DNA from: Paenibacillus sp. UNC451MF
GTDB taxonomy: Bacteria; Bacillota; Bacilli; Paenibacillales; NBRC-103111
Length of the DNA stretch: 64,000 nucleotides
Direction of reading: 5' to 3'
Assembly: GCF_000686845.1 (NCBI RefSeq)
Contig: NZ_KK366026.1
Location: 1-64,000, forward strand
In this document: positions 40,900 to 49,817 of the stretch, one piece after another
How the letters are laid out: every line of letters begins with the position of its first letter
Position numbering within the stretch: position 1 is the stretch's first letter
Notes under the pieces: generated by a model
Seen by the model: only the letters and a program-made list of their open reading frames with translations
What the model was told of the DNA's origin: nothing
The model's database searches: none
Translations under genes and position numbers: made by a program

Positions 40900-41717
40900 G
40901 CTCCCGTCTGCAGCAAACACTGCTCTATATCTTGCTATGTATTGCAGCGGCTCTGGTCCTGTATCCCGTTTTCTTCACCTTGTCCGCAGCCTTCATGACG
41001 CCTGCCGAATCCTCGGCTTATCCGCCCAAGTTCATTCCCGGCGGTTTATACTGGGACAATTTCATTAAAGTGACGCAGACCGTTCCTATCTTCAAATTCA
41101 TTATCAATAGTCTGTTCGTTTCGACCGCTATCATGATAGGGCAATTACTTACAGCAAGCTTGGCCGCTTACGCGTTCGCTTATTTAAGATTTGTCGGCAA
41201 AAGCGTCCTGTTCGCCCTCTTCCTCTCGACGATGATGATCCCGTGGGAAGTGACGATGATACCTAACTATTTGACAGTCAAAAGCTGGGGCTGGCTGGAC
41301 ACCTACGAAGGACTGATCGTGCCATTCCTTGCCACTGCGTTCGGCACATTCCTGCTTCGCCAATTTTTTCTGCAGCTGCCCGCTGGGCTATTCGAAGCTG
41401 CTCGTATTGATGGATGCGGCCATATTCGCTGCTTCTTCCGCCTCGTGCTGCCGCTATCTCGCCCAGCCTTGGCAACCTTGGGAGTGTACTCATTCCTGAC
41501 GCATTGGAATATGTACCTGTGGCCGCTATTGATCACCAATGGTGAAAAAATGCGCACTGTCCAAATCGGTATCAGCATGCTGCAATTTGAAGAAATGACC
41601 TCGTGGAATCTGGTGCTTGCCGGCGTCACTATCGTGCTGCTGCCATCGCTTCTGCTTCTCGTACTGGGCATTAAGCAGCTGGTTGGCGGCTTAACTGCTG
41701 GGGCTTTGAAAGGCTAG
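40896..41717 (+). CDS. ugpE: ABC sugar/glycerol-3-phosphate importer permease, UgpE/MalG type
   Basis: A 273-residue six-helix permease, partner of the preceding gene. The EAA loop reads GLFEAARIDGCGHIRCFFRLVLPLSRPAL near residue 165, and MMIPWEVTMIPNYL is typical of MalG/UgpE. Its ATG overlaps the stop of the previous gene (ATGA) with GAAGGTG upstream, so translation is coupled. Substrate is inferred from the binding protein; other phospho-sugars or sugars remain possible. Confidence 0.88.
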   Translation: MSSRLQQTLLYILLCIAAALVLYPVFFTLSAAFMTPAESSAYPPKFIPGGLYWDNFIKVTQTVPIFKFIINSLFVSTAIMIGQLLTASLAAYAFAYLRFVGKSVLFALFLSTMMIPWEVTMIPNYLTVKSWGWLDTYEGLIVPFLATAFGTFLLRQFFLQLPAGLFEAARIDGCGHIRCFFRLVLPLSRPALATLGVYSFLTHWNMYLWPLLITNGEKMRTVQIGISMLQFEEMTSWNLVLAGVTIVLLPSLLLLVLGIKQLVGGLTAGALKG

Positions 41718-41886
41718 CTGAGTGACGCTAGATACTCGATTTCCCGTAATCTGATTCAATCTTAAGTTCGCTCGTTTGAACATAGCTTGTCCTTGTAGTC
41801 ACTGGGACACCTATCCTCAAATAAATAATACAGCATGTGCTCAACATCCGGTTGAAGCACATCCAAAAAAAGGGAGAGAAGTAGTA

Positions 41887-43260
41887 ATGAAGAGCTTTAT
41901 GAAAAAAAGCCTGATCCCGCTTTGCATGGCATCGGTCATGGCCTTATCCGCTTGCGGCAGTAACGCAGCTCAACAAGGCTCCGAAGGCGGCAGTGCTTCT
42001 CAGCCAGCAGCACCTGCCAAGAGCCAGGAGCCGGTTAAGGTTGTATGGTGGCACTCCATGAGCGGAGAGCTTGGCAAAGCGGTGGATAAGCTCGTATCCG
42101 ACTTCAACGCATCCCAGAAAAACGTCGTGGTAGAAGCGGTATTCCAAGGAACCTACGATGAAAGCTTGAATAAAATGAAGGCTTCAATGGATTCCAAGAG
42201 CGGTCCTGCACTTATCCAAGTTTTTGAAGTGGGCAGCCGCTTCATGATTGACTCCAAAGCCATCACCCCTATGCAAAAATTCATCGATCAAGATAAATAT
42301 GATCTGTCCCAGCTTGAAGAGAACATCCTCAACTACTACCGAATCGACGGCAAGCTGAACTCCATGCCATTCAATACGTCCAATCCGGTTCTTTATTACA
42401 ATAAGGACATGTTCAAAGCCGCAGGCCTTGATCCTGAGAAGCCGCCTGTAACCTACGAAGACATATCCAAGGCAGCTAAAGCGATGACCAAGGATGGAAA
42501 AACAGGAGCTTCCTTCGCAATCTACGGTTGGTTGATGGAGCAGTTTTTTGCCAATCAAGGTGCAGAGCTGCTGAATAACGGTAACGGCCGCAAAGCGGTG
42601 GCAACCGAATCTATGGTCAACAGCGACGCAGGTGTTAAAACATTGACCTGGTGGAAGCAACTGGTTGACGATAAGGTCGCCTTGAATCTCGGACGCAAAA
42701 CCGATGATACGAAAAAAGCGTTCCTCGCCGGCCAAATCGGTATGACACTGGACTCCACTGGTTCACTTCGCGGTATTGTGGACGGAGCTCAAGGCAAATT
42801 CGAAGTCGGTACGGCGTTCCTGCCTAAGCCTGCTGACGCTAAAGACGGCGGCGTGATCGTTGGCGGCGCAAGCTTGTACATCCTGAACAACCGCAGCGAA
42901 GCTGAGCAAAAGGGCGCTTGGGAGTTCATCAAGTTTCTAGCAGAACCGAAGCAGCAAGCTTACTGGCATGTTAACACCGGCTACTTCCCTATAACGAAGA
43001 AAGCTTATGATGAACAAACCGTCAAAGACAACTTAAGCAAATATCCTCAATTGAAAACAGCGGTTGAACAGCTTCACGCTACCAAAGCAAATACCGCTAC
43101 TCAAGGCGCAGTCATGGGCGTATTCCCTGAAGCACGCCAATTGACCGAAACGGCAATTGAGGAAGTATTGAACGGCAAGAAGCAGCCGAAGGAAGCGCTC
43201 GACGCCGCAGCGAAAGAAATCAGCAGTAAGCTCGCCGCTTACAACAAAACCGTGAAGTAG
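41887..43260 (+). CDS. ugpB: UgpB-like substrate-binding lipoprotein
   Basis: A 457-residue lipoprotein (lipobox MALSAC, Cys near residue 20). The opening VWWHSMSGELGKAVDKLVSDFNAS and the later FQGTYDESLNKMKA are close to UgpB, the sn-glycerol-3-phosphate/glycerophosphodiester binding protein. AGGGAGAGAAGTAGTA precedes ATG 41887; the longer frame to 41776 lacks a site and would hide the signal peptide. It follows the permease pair by about 170 bases and is closed by the terminator at 43285. Regulation by phosphate is not evident in the sequence. Confidence 0.88.
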   Translation: MKSFMKKSLIPLCMASVMALSACGSNAAQQGSEGGSASQPAAPAKSQEPVKVVWWHSMSGELGKAVDKLVSDFNASQKNVVVEAVFQGTYDESLNKMKASMDSKSGPALIQVFEVGSRFMIDSKAITPMQKFIDQDKYDLSQLEENILNYYRIDGKLNSMPFNTSNPVLYYNKDMFKAAGLDPEKPPVTYEDISKAAKAMTKDGKTGASFAIYGWLMEQFFANQGAELLNNGNGRKAVATESMVNSDAGVKTLTWWKQLVDDKVALNLGRKTDDTKKAFLAGQIGMTLDSTGSLRGIVDGAQGKFEVGTAFLPKPADAKDGGVIVGGASLYILNNRSEAEQKGAWEFIKFLAEPKQQAYWHVNTGYFPITKKAYDEQTVKDNLSKYPQLKTAVEQLHATKANTATQGAVMGVFPEARQLTETAIEEVLNGKKQPKEALDAAAKEISSKLAAYNKTVK

Positions 43261-43284
43261 TACAGCCACAGCCACTTACAATAA

Positions 43285-43336
43285 AGAGTGACAGACCCTT
43301 ACGAGAAACAAGTACAGGGGCTGCGCTCTTTTTTCC
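43285..43336 (+). terminator. terminator of the Ugp operon
   Basis: AGAGTGACAG...CTGCGCTCT with an inner CC/GG pair set forms an extended stem followed by TTTTTTCC, 25 bases after the ugpB-type stop. Confidence 0.65.
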
Positions 43337-43473
43337 TTTTTAGTATGAATAAACTCATTGGTAAAAAGTACCTGCAAATAGGTTTGTTTGCGCTTATAAT
43401 GATGAAATAAAGATAATTACGTATACATTTTGAACTGCAACCCCAATACATAGCAAAGGAATGATGAAGAGGC

Positions 43474-44685
43474 ATGGCAGTTTCATTCATAGCGTATGGC
43501 ATCCTATTCTGGCTAGGATTATATATAAGCAACCGGGATACGCGAAATGTCCGTTTGCTGCTCTGCGGAATCAGTTTAATTCTTAGCGCTTTAGGCATCG
43601 GAGCTTCCTTAGTGCTTTCCATCACAGAGTCTTCGATAACCTTGCTGATTGGACTAATACCTGCTTTATTCCTATGCTTGTCATTTGCCGCATGGTTGAT
43701 CACAGTGATTTGGGGCTATTTCTCTAATCAAGATGAGGTGCAGCAACCTTCCTATAAATGGAATAAACTTTCAGGAATCGGTCGTATCACTTCAGTATTG
43801 CCACTGCTCTTTGTAGTCGTTAACGTCGTAGCAGACTCGCTTCATTGGTGGAACTATGCTCACACGTGGGTGATTGCATCATTCGGAGCTACCTTGGCCT
43901 TGTTCGGTATCCATCGTTTAATTAAGGAAGTGGAGGCCCAGGGGGAAGCCTGGCTCCCCGACTTTCTCCGTTCCTTTGATTATTCCGTTATCTTTACTGC
44001 ATTGTTCTCCGGACAAGTAGCTGTCGTCATCCTTCTTGGAACAGGCTGGAGCATAGTGACCGTAATGCTCTTGCTGCTGAGTATAGTCGTATCGATTGCT
44101 TTCCAGGTCTATGTGTACCCGGTACGGGCATTATTGGACCGTATAGCATTCGCCACATTCCCGAAGCTACGCGAAGACAGAGCGCGGTTGAGATTGGTTG
44201 AAGATGTACAAGTGCGTGTGGATGATCAGGCTGAACCGGAAGAAATGGACGAAGAAGAGCTATATAGACATACCCGCCGTGCCCTAAGCCAATTTGGGGA
44301 TCTTCAGCGAATCGCTGCCAGCCCGCTCACGCAGCTGAAGCTGATCGACCGAAGATTGCAGCAGCGCGGGGCCGAGGATGAGGTTGTCGAACGAGCGATC
44401 GAGTTGAAGGCCGTTCTCCTTGAAAGCGTTGGGCAGTTAAAGCCGAGACAAGATGAATCGTTCGGTACAGCTGATGAATGGAGGCACTATAATGCGCTCT
44501 ATTTCCCTTATATTATTGGCATCAAGCCCTACAGTCTCCGCTACTCGCCTGACAAATTAGATCCATCATCCTTGGAAGCCTTCGAATGGTTTAGAACCTA
44601 TATACCGGAACGCACCTATTATAATTGGCAAAATGCAGGCGCCAAATTAGTCGCACTTATGCTCAAGGAAAAAAACGCAAGCTAA
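43474..44685 (+). CDS. polytopic membrane protein of unknown family
   Basis: A 403-residue protein I do not recognise. Residues 1-220 hold about seven membrane helices; one loop carries HWWNYAHTW. Residues 225-403 are soluble, charged and mostly helical: an acidic EPEEMDEEELYRHTRRAL stretch, then LTQLKLIDRRLQQRG, and a C-terminal aromatic-rich part EWRHYNALYFPYIIGIKPYSLRYS. The membrane-plus-soluble layout suggests a sensor or regulator, but no kinase, cyclase or HTH motif is visible. GAAGAGGC lies just before the ATG. It is a monocistronic gene closed by the terminator at 44695. Confidence 0.7.
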   Translation: MAVSFIAYGILFWLGLYISNRDTRNVRLLLCGISLILSALGIGASLVLSITESSITLLIGLIPALFLCLSFAAWLITVIWGYFSNQDEVQQPSYKWNKLSGIGRITSVLPLLFVVVNVVADSLHWWNYAHTWVIASFGATLALFGIHRLIKEVEAQGEAWLPDFLRSFDYSVIFTALFSGQVAVVILLGTGWSIVTVMLLLLSIVVSIAFQVYVYPVRALLDRIAFATFPKLREDRARLRLVEDVQVRVDDQAEPEEMDEEELYRHTRRALSQFGDLQRIAASPLTQLKLIDRRLQQRGAEDEVVERAIELKAVLLESVGQLKPRQDESFGTADEWRHYNALYFPYIIGIKPYSLRYSPDKLDPSSLEAFEWFRTYIPERTYYNWQNAGAKLVALMLKEKNAS

Positions 44686-44694
44686 ACAATGGAT

Positions 44695-44738
44695 ACGATC
44701 GTTTTCCCAGAAATAAGGGAAATCGGTCGTTTATTTTT
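44695..44738 (+). terminator. terminator after the unknown membrane protein gene
   Basis: ACGATCGTTTTCCC-AGAAATA-AGGGAAATCGGTCGT is a long stem with wobbles followed by TTATTTTT. Confidence 0.75.
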
Positions 44739-44849
44739 AAAAAATGACTGTTTGGCAGTGAATTGCAGTGAAATGTATGGTTATGGCAGTTCTTTTCAAG
44801 CTAGGATAGGGCTGTGAGAACCACCAATACCCTTTAGGAGGAATGTTCA

Positions 44850-45320
44850 ATGTCACAAGCAATCATTAAAAATGGTGTAACGGTTCGTCAATTGGTTCTG
44901 GGCTCCGTCGAGGCGATTCCAGAGGAATGGTACGATAAACAGCCCCATGGATTTAACCATACGATTAGATGGAACATTGGGCATATGCTAACCATGATGA
45001 ATTGGTTTCTTGCGAATCAAGCGGCATTCGAATATAAGCTCCCTGAGCAGTACCTTTCCTTATTTATAAGCGGGACGAAACCGGATGACTGGTCTGACAC
45101 GCCGCCGACGAAGGAAGAATTGCTGTGCCACCTATCCGGACAATGCGAAGCACTGGCAAAGATACCTGTGGAATTGCTAGAACAGCAGCTGGAACATCCT
45201 TTCGAAATGGGGCCCTTAAGTTTTATGAGCATAGCGGAATTACTTAATTTTGCCGTGGCTCATGAAGCCGTGCATCTCGGAATGATCTCCGGCTTGGTCA
45301 AAGTCATCAAGGTGAGCTAG
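44850..45320 (+). CDS. DinB family protein (putative metal-dependent hydrolase)
   Basis: A 156-residue four-helix-bundle protein of the DinB/YfiT superfamily. The metal-binding His set is visible: HTIRWNIGHMLTM near residue 37-49 and AVAHEAVHLGMI near 139-150, with the E/H spacing usual for the family. Members include thiol transferases (bacillithiol S-transferases) and unknown hydrolases; bacillithiol use would fit a Bacillales host but is not shown. AGGAGGAATGTTCA precedes the ATG. Confidence 0.88.
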   Translation: MSQAIIKNGVTVRQLVLGSVEAIPEEWYDKQPHGFNHTIRWNIGHMLTMMNWFLANQAAFEYKLPEQYLSLFISGTKPDDWSDTPPTKEELLCHLSGQCEALAKIPVELLEQQLEHPFEMGPLSFMSIAELLNFAVAHEAVHLGMISGLVKVIKVS

Positions 45321-45428
45321 TTTAGCTGCCATCCCTGTGAGCTAATCTTTTCAAAAGGATGCATTCTTTCCCAACTATCCGTCCATACTAACTGAGGTTT
45401 TCAATTTTAAGGTAGGAGGTACACAGGA

Positions 45429-45611
45429 ATGCCCACTAGTAGAGGACATCAAGGCGCTCACGGGATTGGACAGGTGGAGGAACAGTTGAACGAACAAGCT
45501 CAAGCCGCTGCCGAGATTCAAGGCGAAAGCGAGCTGGATCAAGCTGTTTCAGCACAAGCTAACCAGCAAGAAACCGAGCTTGACGAAATCATCCCGTCGG
45601 AGCAAGACTAA
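45429..45611 (+). CDS. small acidic hydrophilic protein, unknown
   Basis: A 60-residue protein, very rich in Gln, Glu and Ala, with no Cys, aromatic residue or hydrophobic segment; probably helical or disordered. GGTAGGAGGTACACAGGA precedes the ATG and a strong terminator follows the stop, so the gene is almost certainly real. The composition recalls small spore or stress proteins, but no family is recognised. Confidence 0.7.
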   Translation: MPTSRGHQGAHGIGQVEEQLNEQAQAAAEIQGESELDQAVSAQANQQETELDEIIPSEQD

Positions 45612-45621
45612 TATAAGTACA

Positions 45622-45661
45622 GCAAAAAACAGATACCCATAGAGCGGTATCTGTTTTTTGC
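45622..45661. terminator. bidirectional terminator
   Basis: GCAAAAAACAGATACC-CATAGAGC-GGTATCTGTTTTTTGC is a perfect 16-base stem with T runs on both strands, between the plus-strand small gene and the minus-strand ger operon. Confidence 0.9.
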
Positions 45662-45667
45662 TGTATT

Positions 45668-45808
45668 TTATGGCCTTTTCCAGGGCGGGTCCCCATACTT
45701 ATGAATCAAATCCGAGACCGTATAGAAGCAAATCGGAATCACGACCGTAAAAATAGTACAAACAATAACCATTCCGGAAGGTAGTCGCCTTACAATCATT
45801 TCCCACAT
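45668..45808 (-). CDS. 46-residue membrane peptide at the end of the ger operon
   Basis: A short gene: MWEMIVRRLPSGMVIV, a single hydrophobic helix to about residue 33 (CTIFTVVIPICFYTV), then a short tail ending HKYGDPPWKRP. Its ribosome binding site AAAGGAG lies inside the last codons of gerC, and its ATG begins two bases after the gerC stop, so it is translationally coupled. Small membrane 'D subunits' are known next to some GerA-type receptor operons; this one is shorter than those I know of (usually two helices). A role as a receptor accessory is inferred from position only. Confidence 0.72.
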   Translation of the reverse strand: MWEMIVRRLPSGMVIVCTIFTVVIPICFYTVSDLIHKYGDPPWKRP

Positions 45809-45810
45809 AT

Positions 45811-47037
45811 TTATCGGCTCCTTTCCGACTTCAATATACTGCCACTCCTTTGGACCTCAGTATCAACTGTAACCTCAATTTTAGCTTTAGAGAACAGCTT
45901 CTTCCCTTCCTCCCAATCATCTTTAATTTTCTTCCATGTTGGGTAATGCTCCTGATATAAGAAAAGCTCTAAATCAAAGACATCTCGGACATATTCCTTC
46001 TGTAGCTTGTGAATGACATGATCCGTTATTCGTTTAACCTCTTTTGATATCCCTTCCTCCAGCTTCGTTATGGTTTCTTCCTTCGTCAGATCCAGCTGCT
46101 CCAAGCTCTGATCAATAGTTCCTTTTGTCTTAATGTGAATATGGAATACTAAGCGCTCCGGATTACTGACATCTACCCGTGTGCTTCTTTTCTCCCAATT
46201 AATTTCATAACCGATTAACTGTTGATCTACCTCGGCATTCACAACCCCGCCCTTAATATTTTCTTTGATGAAATTGATACCTGCTGTATCTTTGCCTCCG
46301 ATAATACCAATCAGATTGTTGGTTTGGCCATCAAATAAGGCGCTTCCTACTATCGATATATCCTGCATATCCTTCGTCGCTGATATGACTTGAATCAAAT
46401 AACTTTCACGCTTCAGCAATTTCTCATGAACCTCACCCAGCCTGGATTCGGCCAGCATCCGCGAGCTTTTCCTTGTGTTTTCCGCTGCCGATGAGATGAA
46501 TTTGACAGGTAGTTTCTCATTAGGCGGATTCACTTCCAACACTTGCTTCGCATCTCCTTTCACTACCAAGACTTTGAGAGATCTTCTCATTTCACTATCC
46601 CTCAAAAAATAATCGATCACATCTGCGAAAGCCCCTTGCTTTCTGGCAACCTCCTCCGAAATGAGGACAACTTGAAGATGCTCGAAAAAAGGAGCACGGC
46701 TCGTTTTGGTCGATAATTTCGCTGCTATCGAGGTTAATGTATCTCCTTCAAGCGTCATGTTGAAAAACGCTTTTGACCCGCCGCCAGCTACACCGCTAGT
46801 GCTCCCGCCTTGCTTCAAGCCTGAGGGAATAACCAATTGATAAGTGACGACAAATTTCCCCCTTTTCTTCTTATTGTTAGAATCCCCTTCACTGCCTTTC
46901 TCAGGGACCTCCTTTATCGCATCGATAGCAAGACCGATAACAAATCCTCTCTCGTCAATTTCTATGCGATCCCAACACCCCGTTGTGAGAAAAGAAATAA
47001 TAATGATAACGACCATTGCACCTATTCTGTTAGCCAT
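45811..47037 (-). CDS. Ger(x)C family spore germination lipoprotein (GerC subunit)
   Basis: A 408-residue lipoprotein C subunit of a GerA-type nutrient receptor in the spore inner membrane. The signal peptide ends in the lipobox FLTTGC, followed by WDRIEIDERGFVIGLAID, the family's WD-x-x-E opening. Domain features include the GDAKQVLEV segment and the C-terminal helix region YVRDVFDLELFLYQEHYPTWKKIKDDWEEG. ATG at 47037 is chosen behind GTGGGG; an in-frame GTG five codons upstream lacks its own site. It overlaps the gerB end by eight bases. Confidence 0.93.
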   Translation of the reverse strand: MANRIGAMVVIIIISFLTTGCWDRIEIDERGFVIGLAIDAIKEVPEKGSEGDSNNKKKRGKFVVTYQLVIPSGLKQGGSTSGVAGGGSKAFFNMTLEGDTLTSIAAKLSTKTSRAPFFEHLQVVLISEEVARKQGAFADVIDYFLRDSEMRRSLKVLVVKGDAKQVLEVNPPNEKLPVKFISSAAENTRKSSRMLAESRLGEVHEKLLKRESYLIQVISATKDMQDISIVGSALFDGQTNNLIGIIGGKDTAGINFIKENIKGGVVNAEVDQQLIGYEINWEKRSTRVDVSNPERLVFHIHIKTKGTIDQSLEQLDLTKEETITKLEEGISKEVKRITDHVIHKLQKEYVRDVFDLELFLYQEHYPTWKKIKDDWEEGKKLFSKAKIEVTVDTEVQRSGSILKSERSR

Positions 47038-48136
47038 TTTCTGTAACCCCACGGACTTTCGCTACAATTAGAAGCATAGTAGGCACAACAGCCGCAAACA
47101 AAACTCCCGAGTAGCTTATTATATTGCCGAGCATGGCAAACTCCACTTGATCCTTAGGAAACATGCCGAGCAAATAAACCAATGGACTAAGAATCAAAAT
47201 ACATGTTCGTTTGGACATTTTTTTAAACACCGAGGTTAAACAAATGCGTGAAACGTCCATAGCCATGCTTGTCGTATTAAAGATGGTCATCATCCAAATG
47301 ACAAAGAAAACGGATTCGAATCTTTCGAAAAATTCACCGGGAATTTCTATTTCTTTAGCTATTTCAATAGCAGGAAACATAATATTCACTGTCCCGGCGT
47401 GCGAGAAAATACCTATCCCGAAGATGAAAATAATCAGGTAAAAAATAACGGGAATAGCAATCCCGTATACCATAGCTTTTGTCGTTTCTTTCGGACGTCT
47501 CATTAAACTGATATAGAACAGCACGATCTCGAAGCCTAGCATCGAGTACATCGCTTGTTCCGATCCTTTCAATATTCCTAACGGCGGTGTTATAAAGAAG
47601 GGTTTTAAGTTACTGAATTCAAAAATTCCAATGCTGAGAGCCAGCATTAATAACGCAATCGAAAGAACGAGTGGCAAGAACATGACATTCAACCGAATCA
47701 ATCCTACACTAGAACCCGAAACCGCATAGATGATAACAAGAAGGAAGGACAGCGCAACAAACTCAATAGGCGTTCGATCAAATAAGTACTGTTTGGAAAT
47801 ACTGGCAATCGCCCTCATTTCATAAGCGCAGAACAGAAAAAAATAGATGCTTTGCAGAAAGGTCAGAACATAAGCCACTGGCTTAGAAGCAATGATGCTG
47901 GTATATTCGAAAAACGATTTTTGATTGAAGCGGCTACCCAGCTTAGATACGATAATGCCAAAAAGCAAGGTCACCGCTCCGGCTAAAAGGATGGAAATCC
48001 ATCCGTCCGAGGAACTCGTTTCATGAGCCACAAGTCTCGGCAGGGTCAACACTCCTACTCCGATCAACATGGAGGCTACCGTCATGATCATTTCTTTTTG
48101 TCCGATTTCATCATCTGCATATTTGAAAACACTCAT
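47030..48136 (-). CDS. GerAB/ArcD/ProY family germination permease (GerB subunit)
   Basis: A 368-residue integral membrane protein with about ten helices, of the APC-superfamily spore germination permease family that forms the germinant-binding subunit. The opening IGQKEMIMTVASMLIGVGVLTLPR matches the family's first helix with its GVGxLxLP break, and AMYSMLGFEIVLFYISLM near 195 is also typical. GGAGAGGGGAAACGTTC precedes the ATG. It lies 24 bases after gerA. The germinant cannot be read from the sequence. Confidence 0.94.
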   Translation of the reverse strand: MSVFKYADDEIGQKEMIMTVASMLIGVGVLTLPRLVAHETSSSDGWISILLAGAVTLLFGIIVSKLGSRFNQKSFFEYTSIIASKPVAYVLTFLQSIYFFLFCAYEMRAIASISKQYLFDRTPIEFVALSFLLVIIYAVSGSSVGLIRLNVMFLPLVLSIALLMLALSIGIFEFSNLKPFFITPPLGILKGSEQAMYSMLGFEIVLFYISLMRRPKETTKAMVYGIAIPVIFYLIIFIFGIGIFSHAGTVNIMFPAIEIAKEIEIPGEFFERFESVFFVIWMMTIFNTTSMAMDVSRICLTSVFKKMSKRTCILILSPLVYLLGMFPKDQVEFAMLGNIISYSGVLFAAVVPTMLLIVAKVRGVTENG

Positions 48137-48160
48137 GAACGTTTCCCCTCTCCATTACGA

Positions 48161-49654
48161 TTATGTGCGCTTCTTGTCCTGGGTCTCCAACATTTCAAGG
48201 CGATTGTCCAATTGCGTTACAGGCACACGCATCAACACCTGCTTCCAATCCTTAATGAACATCGGTGCTACAGGTGTGGAATAAGGCAAACCGAAGCTTT
48301 TCAGGTTCACAATATGAATAGATATTATGATGTAGGCTAGAACAATCCCGTATATTCCAAATATACCTGCCGCAAGCATAACCGCAAAACGAATCATCCT
48401 CAGCGAGATGGCGAAGCTGTAAGTCGGCAGTGTAAAAGATGAAATCGCGGTTATCGCAACGACAATGACCATGATCGGACTAACGATACCGGCCGAAACA
48501 GCAGCTTCTCCGATGACAAGGCCACCGACAATTCCAATGGTTTGCCCAATCGGCTTGGGCAGACGTATCCCAGCTTCCCGCAGAAGCTCGAGCGTTCCCT
48601 CCATCATGAAAGCTTCGACGACAGCCGGGAACGGAACGCCTTCCCGTGCACCGGCAATTGAAAAAGCCAGTTTCGATGGCAGCATTCCATGATGAAATTC
48701 GGTCAAGGCGATGTACAAGGCAGGCAAAAAAGTAGTCATAAAAGCCGCTGCAATCCGCAGAAAACGGATTAGACTGGATATCATCCAATTCTGATACAGA
48801 TCCTCCGGCGAATGAAAGGAGGATACGAAACTAATTGGCATGATCAACTGGAAAGGCGTACCATCGACCAATACAGCCACTCTGCCCTGTAGTAATGCAG
48901 TGGATACTTTGTCCGGTCTTTCCGTATTTAAAATTTGAGGGAACGGAGACATGAAGTTGTCCATAATCCATTGCTCAATAAAGCCTGATCCATCCGTATC
49001 ATCCCGTTTGATGGATACTAATCTTCTTTTGACCTCATCGACAAGCTTGGGATTTACAATGCCTTCGATATAAGCAACAATAACTTCTTTGGGAATGCGC
49101 TCACCAATTTTATAGGTATCGAATCTTAAATTCGGATCGGGCAATCTTCGCCGAATCAACGACGTCGTCGTACAAATATCTTCGGTAAAACCGTCTCTCG
49201 GGCCTCGAATAAGGGCTTCAGTCTGCGGCTCCTCTATTCCCCGGCTTTTCCATCCCTTCGTTCCGATGACCAAAGCCTTACTGCTGCCATGAATTAAAAG
49301 TACCGTGTCTCCAGAGAGAACGGCACTCAGAACCTCATTCATCATAAATACTTCAACCATAGCATGCATTGGAAGCAATTCCGATCGCATAAAGGAGACG
49401 AACTCGTCCCCCTTAACAGGAATGATTTTGTTCGATTCTCCCAGGTCGATCAGCATGCTTTTTAATATCTGCTCGCTAATTAAGTCTCTGTTGACTAATC
49501 CATCGATGCACACGATTGCACAGGAATGACTCCCGCCAACCTTAAATTCTTTAATAATGAGGTCGCTGGGAAAGCCCAATATATTTTCGATATGATTTAT
49601 ATTGACGTTGAGATCTACAGACAGCTTGGTTGCGTTCTTCTCTGGATTCGTCAT
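48161..49654 (-). CDS. GerA family spore germination protein (GerA subunit)
   Basis: A 497-residue A subunit of a GerA-type nutrient receptor. The N-terminal cytoplasmic domain (1-280) contains the conserved EPQTEALIRGPRDGFTEDI segment; the C-terminal half has about five helices with ALTEFHHGMLPSKLAFSIAGAREGVPFP, PKPIGQTIGIVGGLVIGEAAV and the family end region. ATG at 49654 follows AAGGCGGTG; the longer frame to 49687 starts in what would be the leader. It is the first gene of the A-B-C-small operon. Expression in the forespore under sigma-G is expected from the family, but I cannot assign the promoter. Confidence 0.94.
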   Translation of the reverse strand: MTNPEKNATKLSVDLNVNINHIENILGFPSDLIIKEFKVGGSHSCAIVCIDGLVNRDLISEQILKSMLIDLGESNKIIPVKGDEFVSFMRSELLPMHAMVEVFMMNEVLSAVLSGDTVLLIHGSSKALVIGTKGWKSRGIEEPQTEALIRGPRDGFTEDICTTTSLIRRRLPDPNLRFDTYKIGERIPKEVIVAYIEGIVNPKLVDEVKRRLVSIKRDDTDGSGFIEQWIMDNFMSPFPQILNTERPDKVSTALLQGRVAVLVDGTPFQLIMPISFVSSFHSPEDLYQNWMISSLIRFLRIAAAFMTTFLPALYIALTEFHHGMLPSKLAFSIAGAREGVPFPAVVEAFMMEGTLELLREAGIRLPKPIGQTIGIVGGLVIGEAAVSAGIVSPIMVIVVAITAISSFTLPTYSFAISLRMIRFAVMLAAGIFGIYGIVLAYIIISIHIVNLKSFGLPYSTPVAPMFIKDWKQVLMRVPVTQLDNRLEMLETQDKKRT

Positions 49655-49756
49655 GTTGCACACCGCCTTATCATGCTGAAATCCCATTAATTACTATTGC
49701 CTGAAATAGCAGCGGTTATCCAATAGATGGCTGAACTGCGGTTTCAGAGGTTGAAA

Positions 49757-49804
49757 TAAAACAGCCCGTCATACTGCATCTGCTGCAGCATGACGGGCTG
49801 TTTT
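49757..49804 (-). terminator. terminator of the chemotaxis receptor gene
   Basis: AAAACAGCCCGTCAT...ATGACGGGCTGTTTT forms a 15-base stem around an inner CTGCA/TGCAG element, just beyond the receptor stop at 49818. Confidence 0.88.
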
Positions 49805-49817
49805 CTCTTTTTACCAG

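Noticed and set aside
49640-49680. A possible sigma-G -10 (CATGATA) before gerA
   Set aside because: It falls on top of the ribosome binding site, leaving no leader, and the -35 spacing is off.
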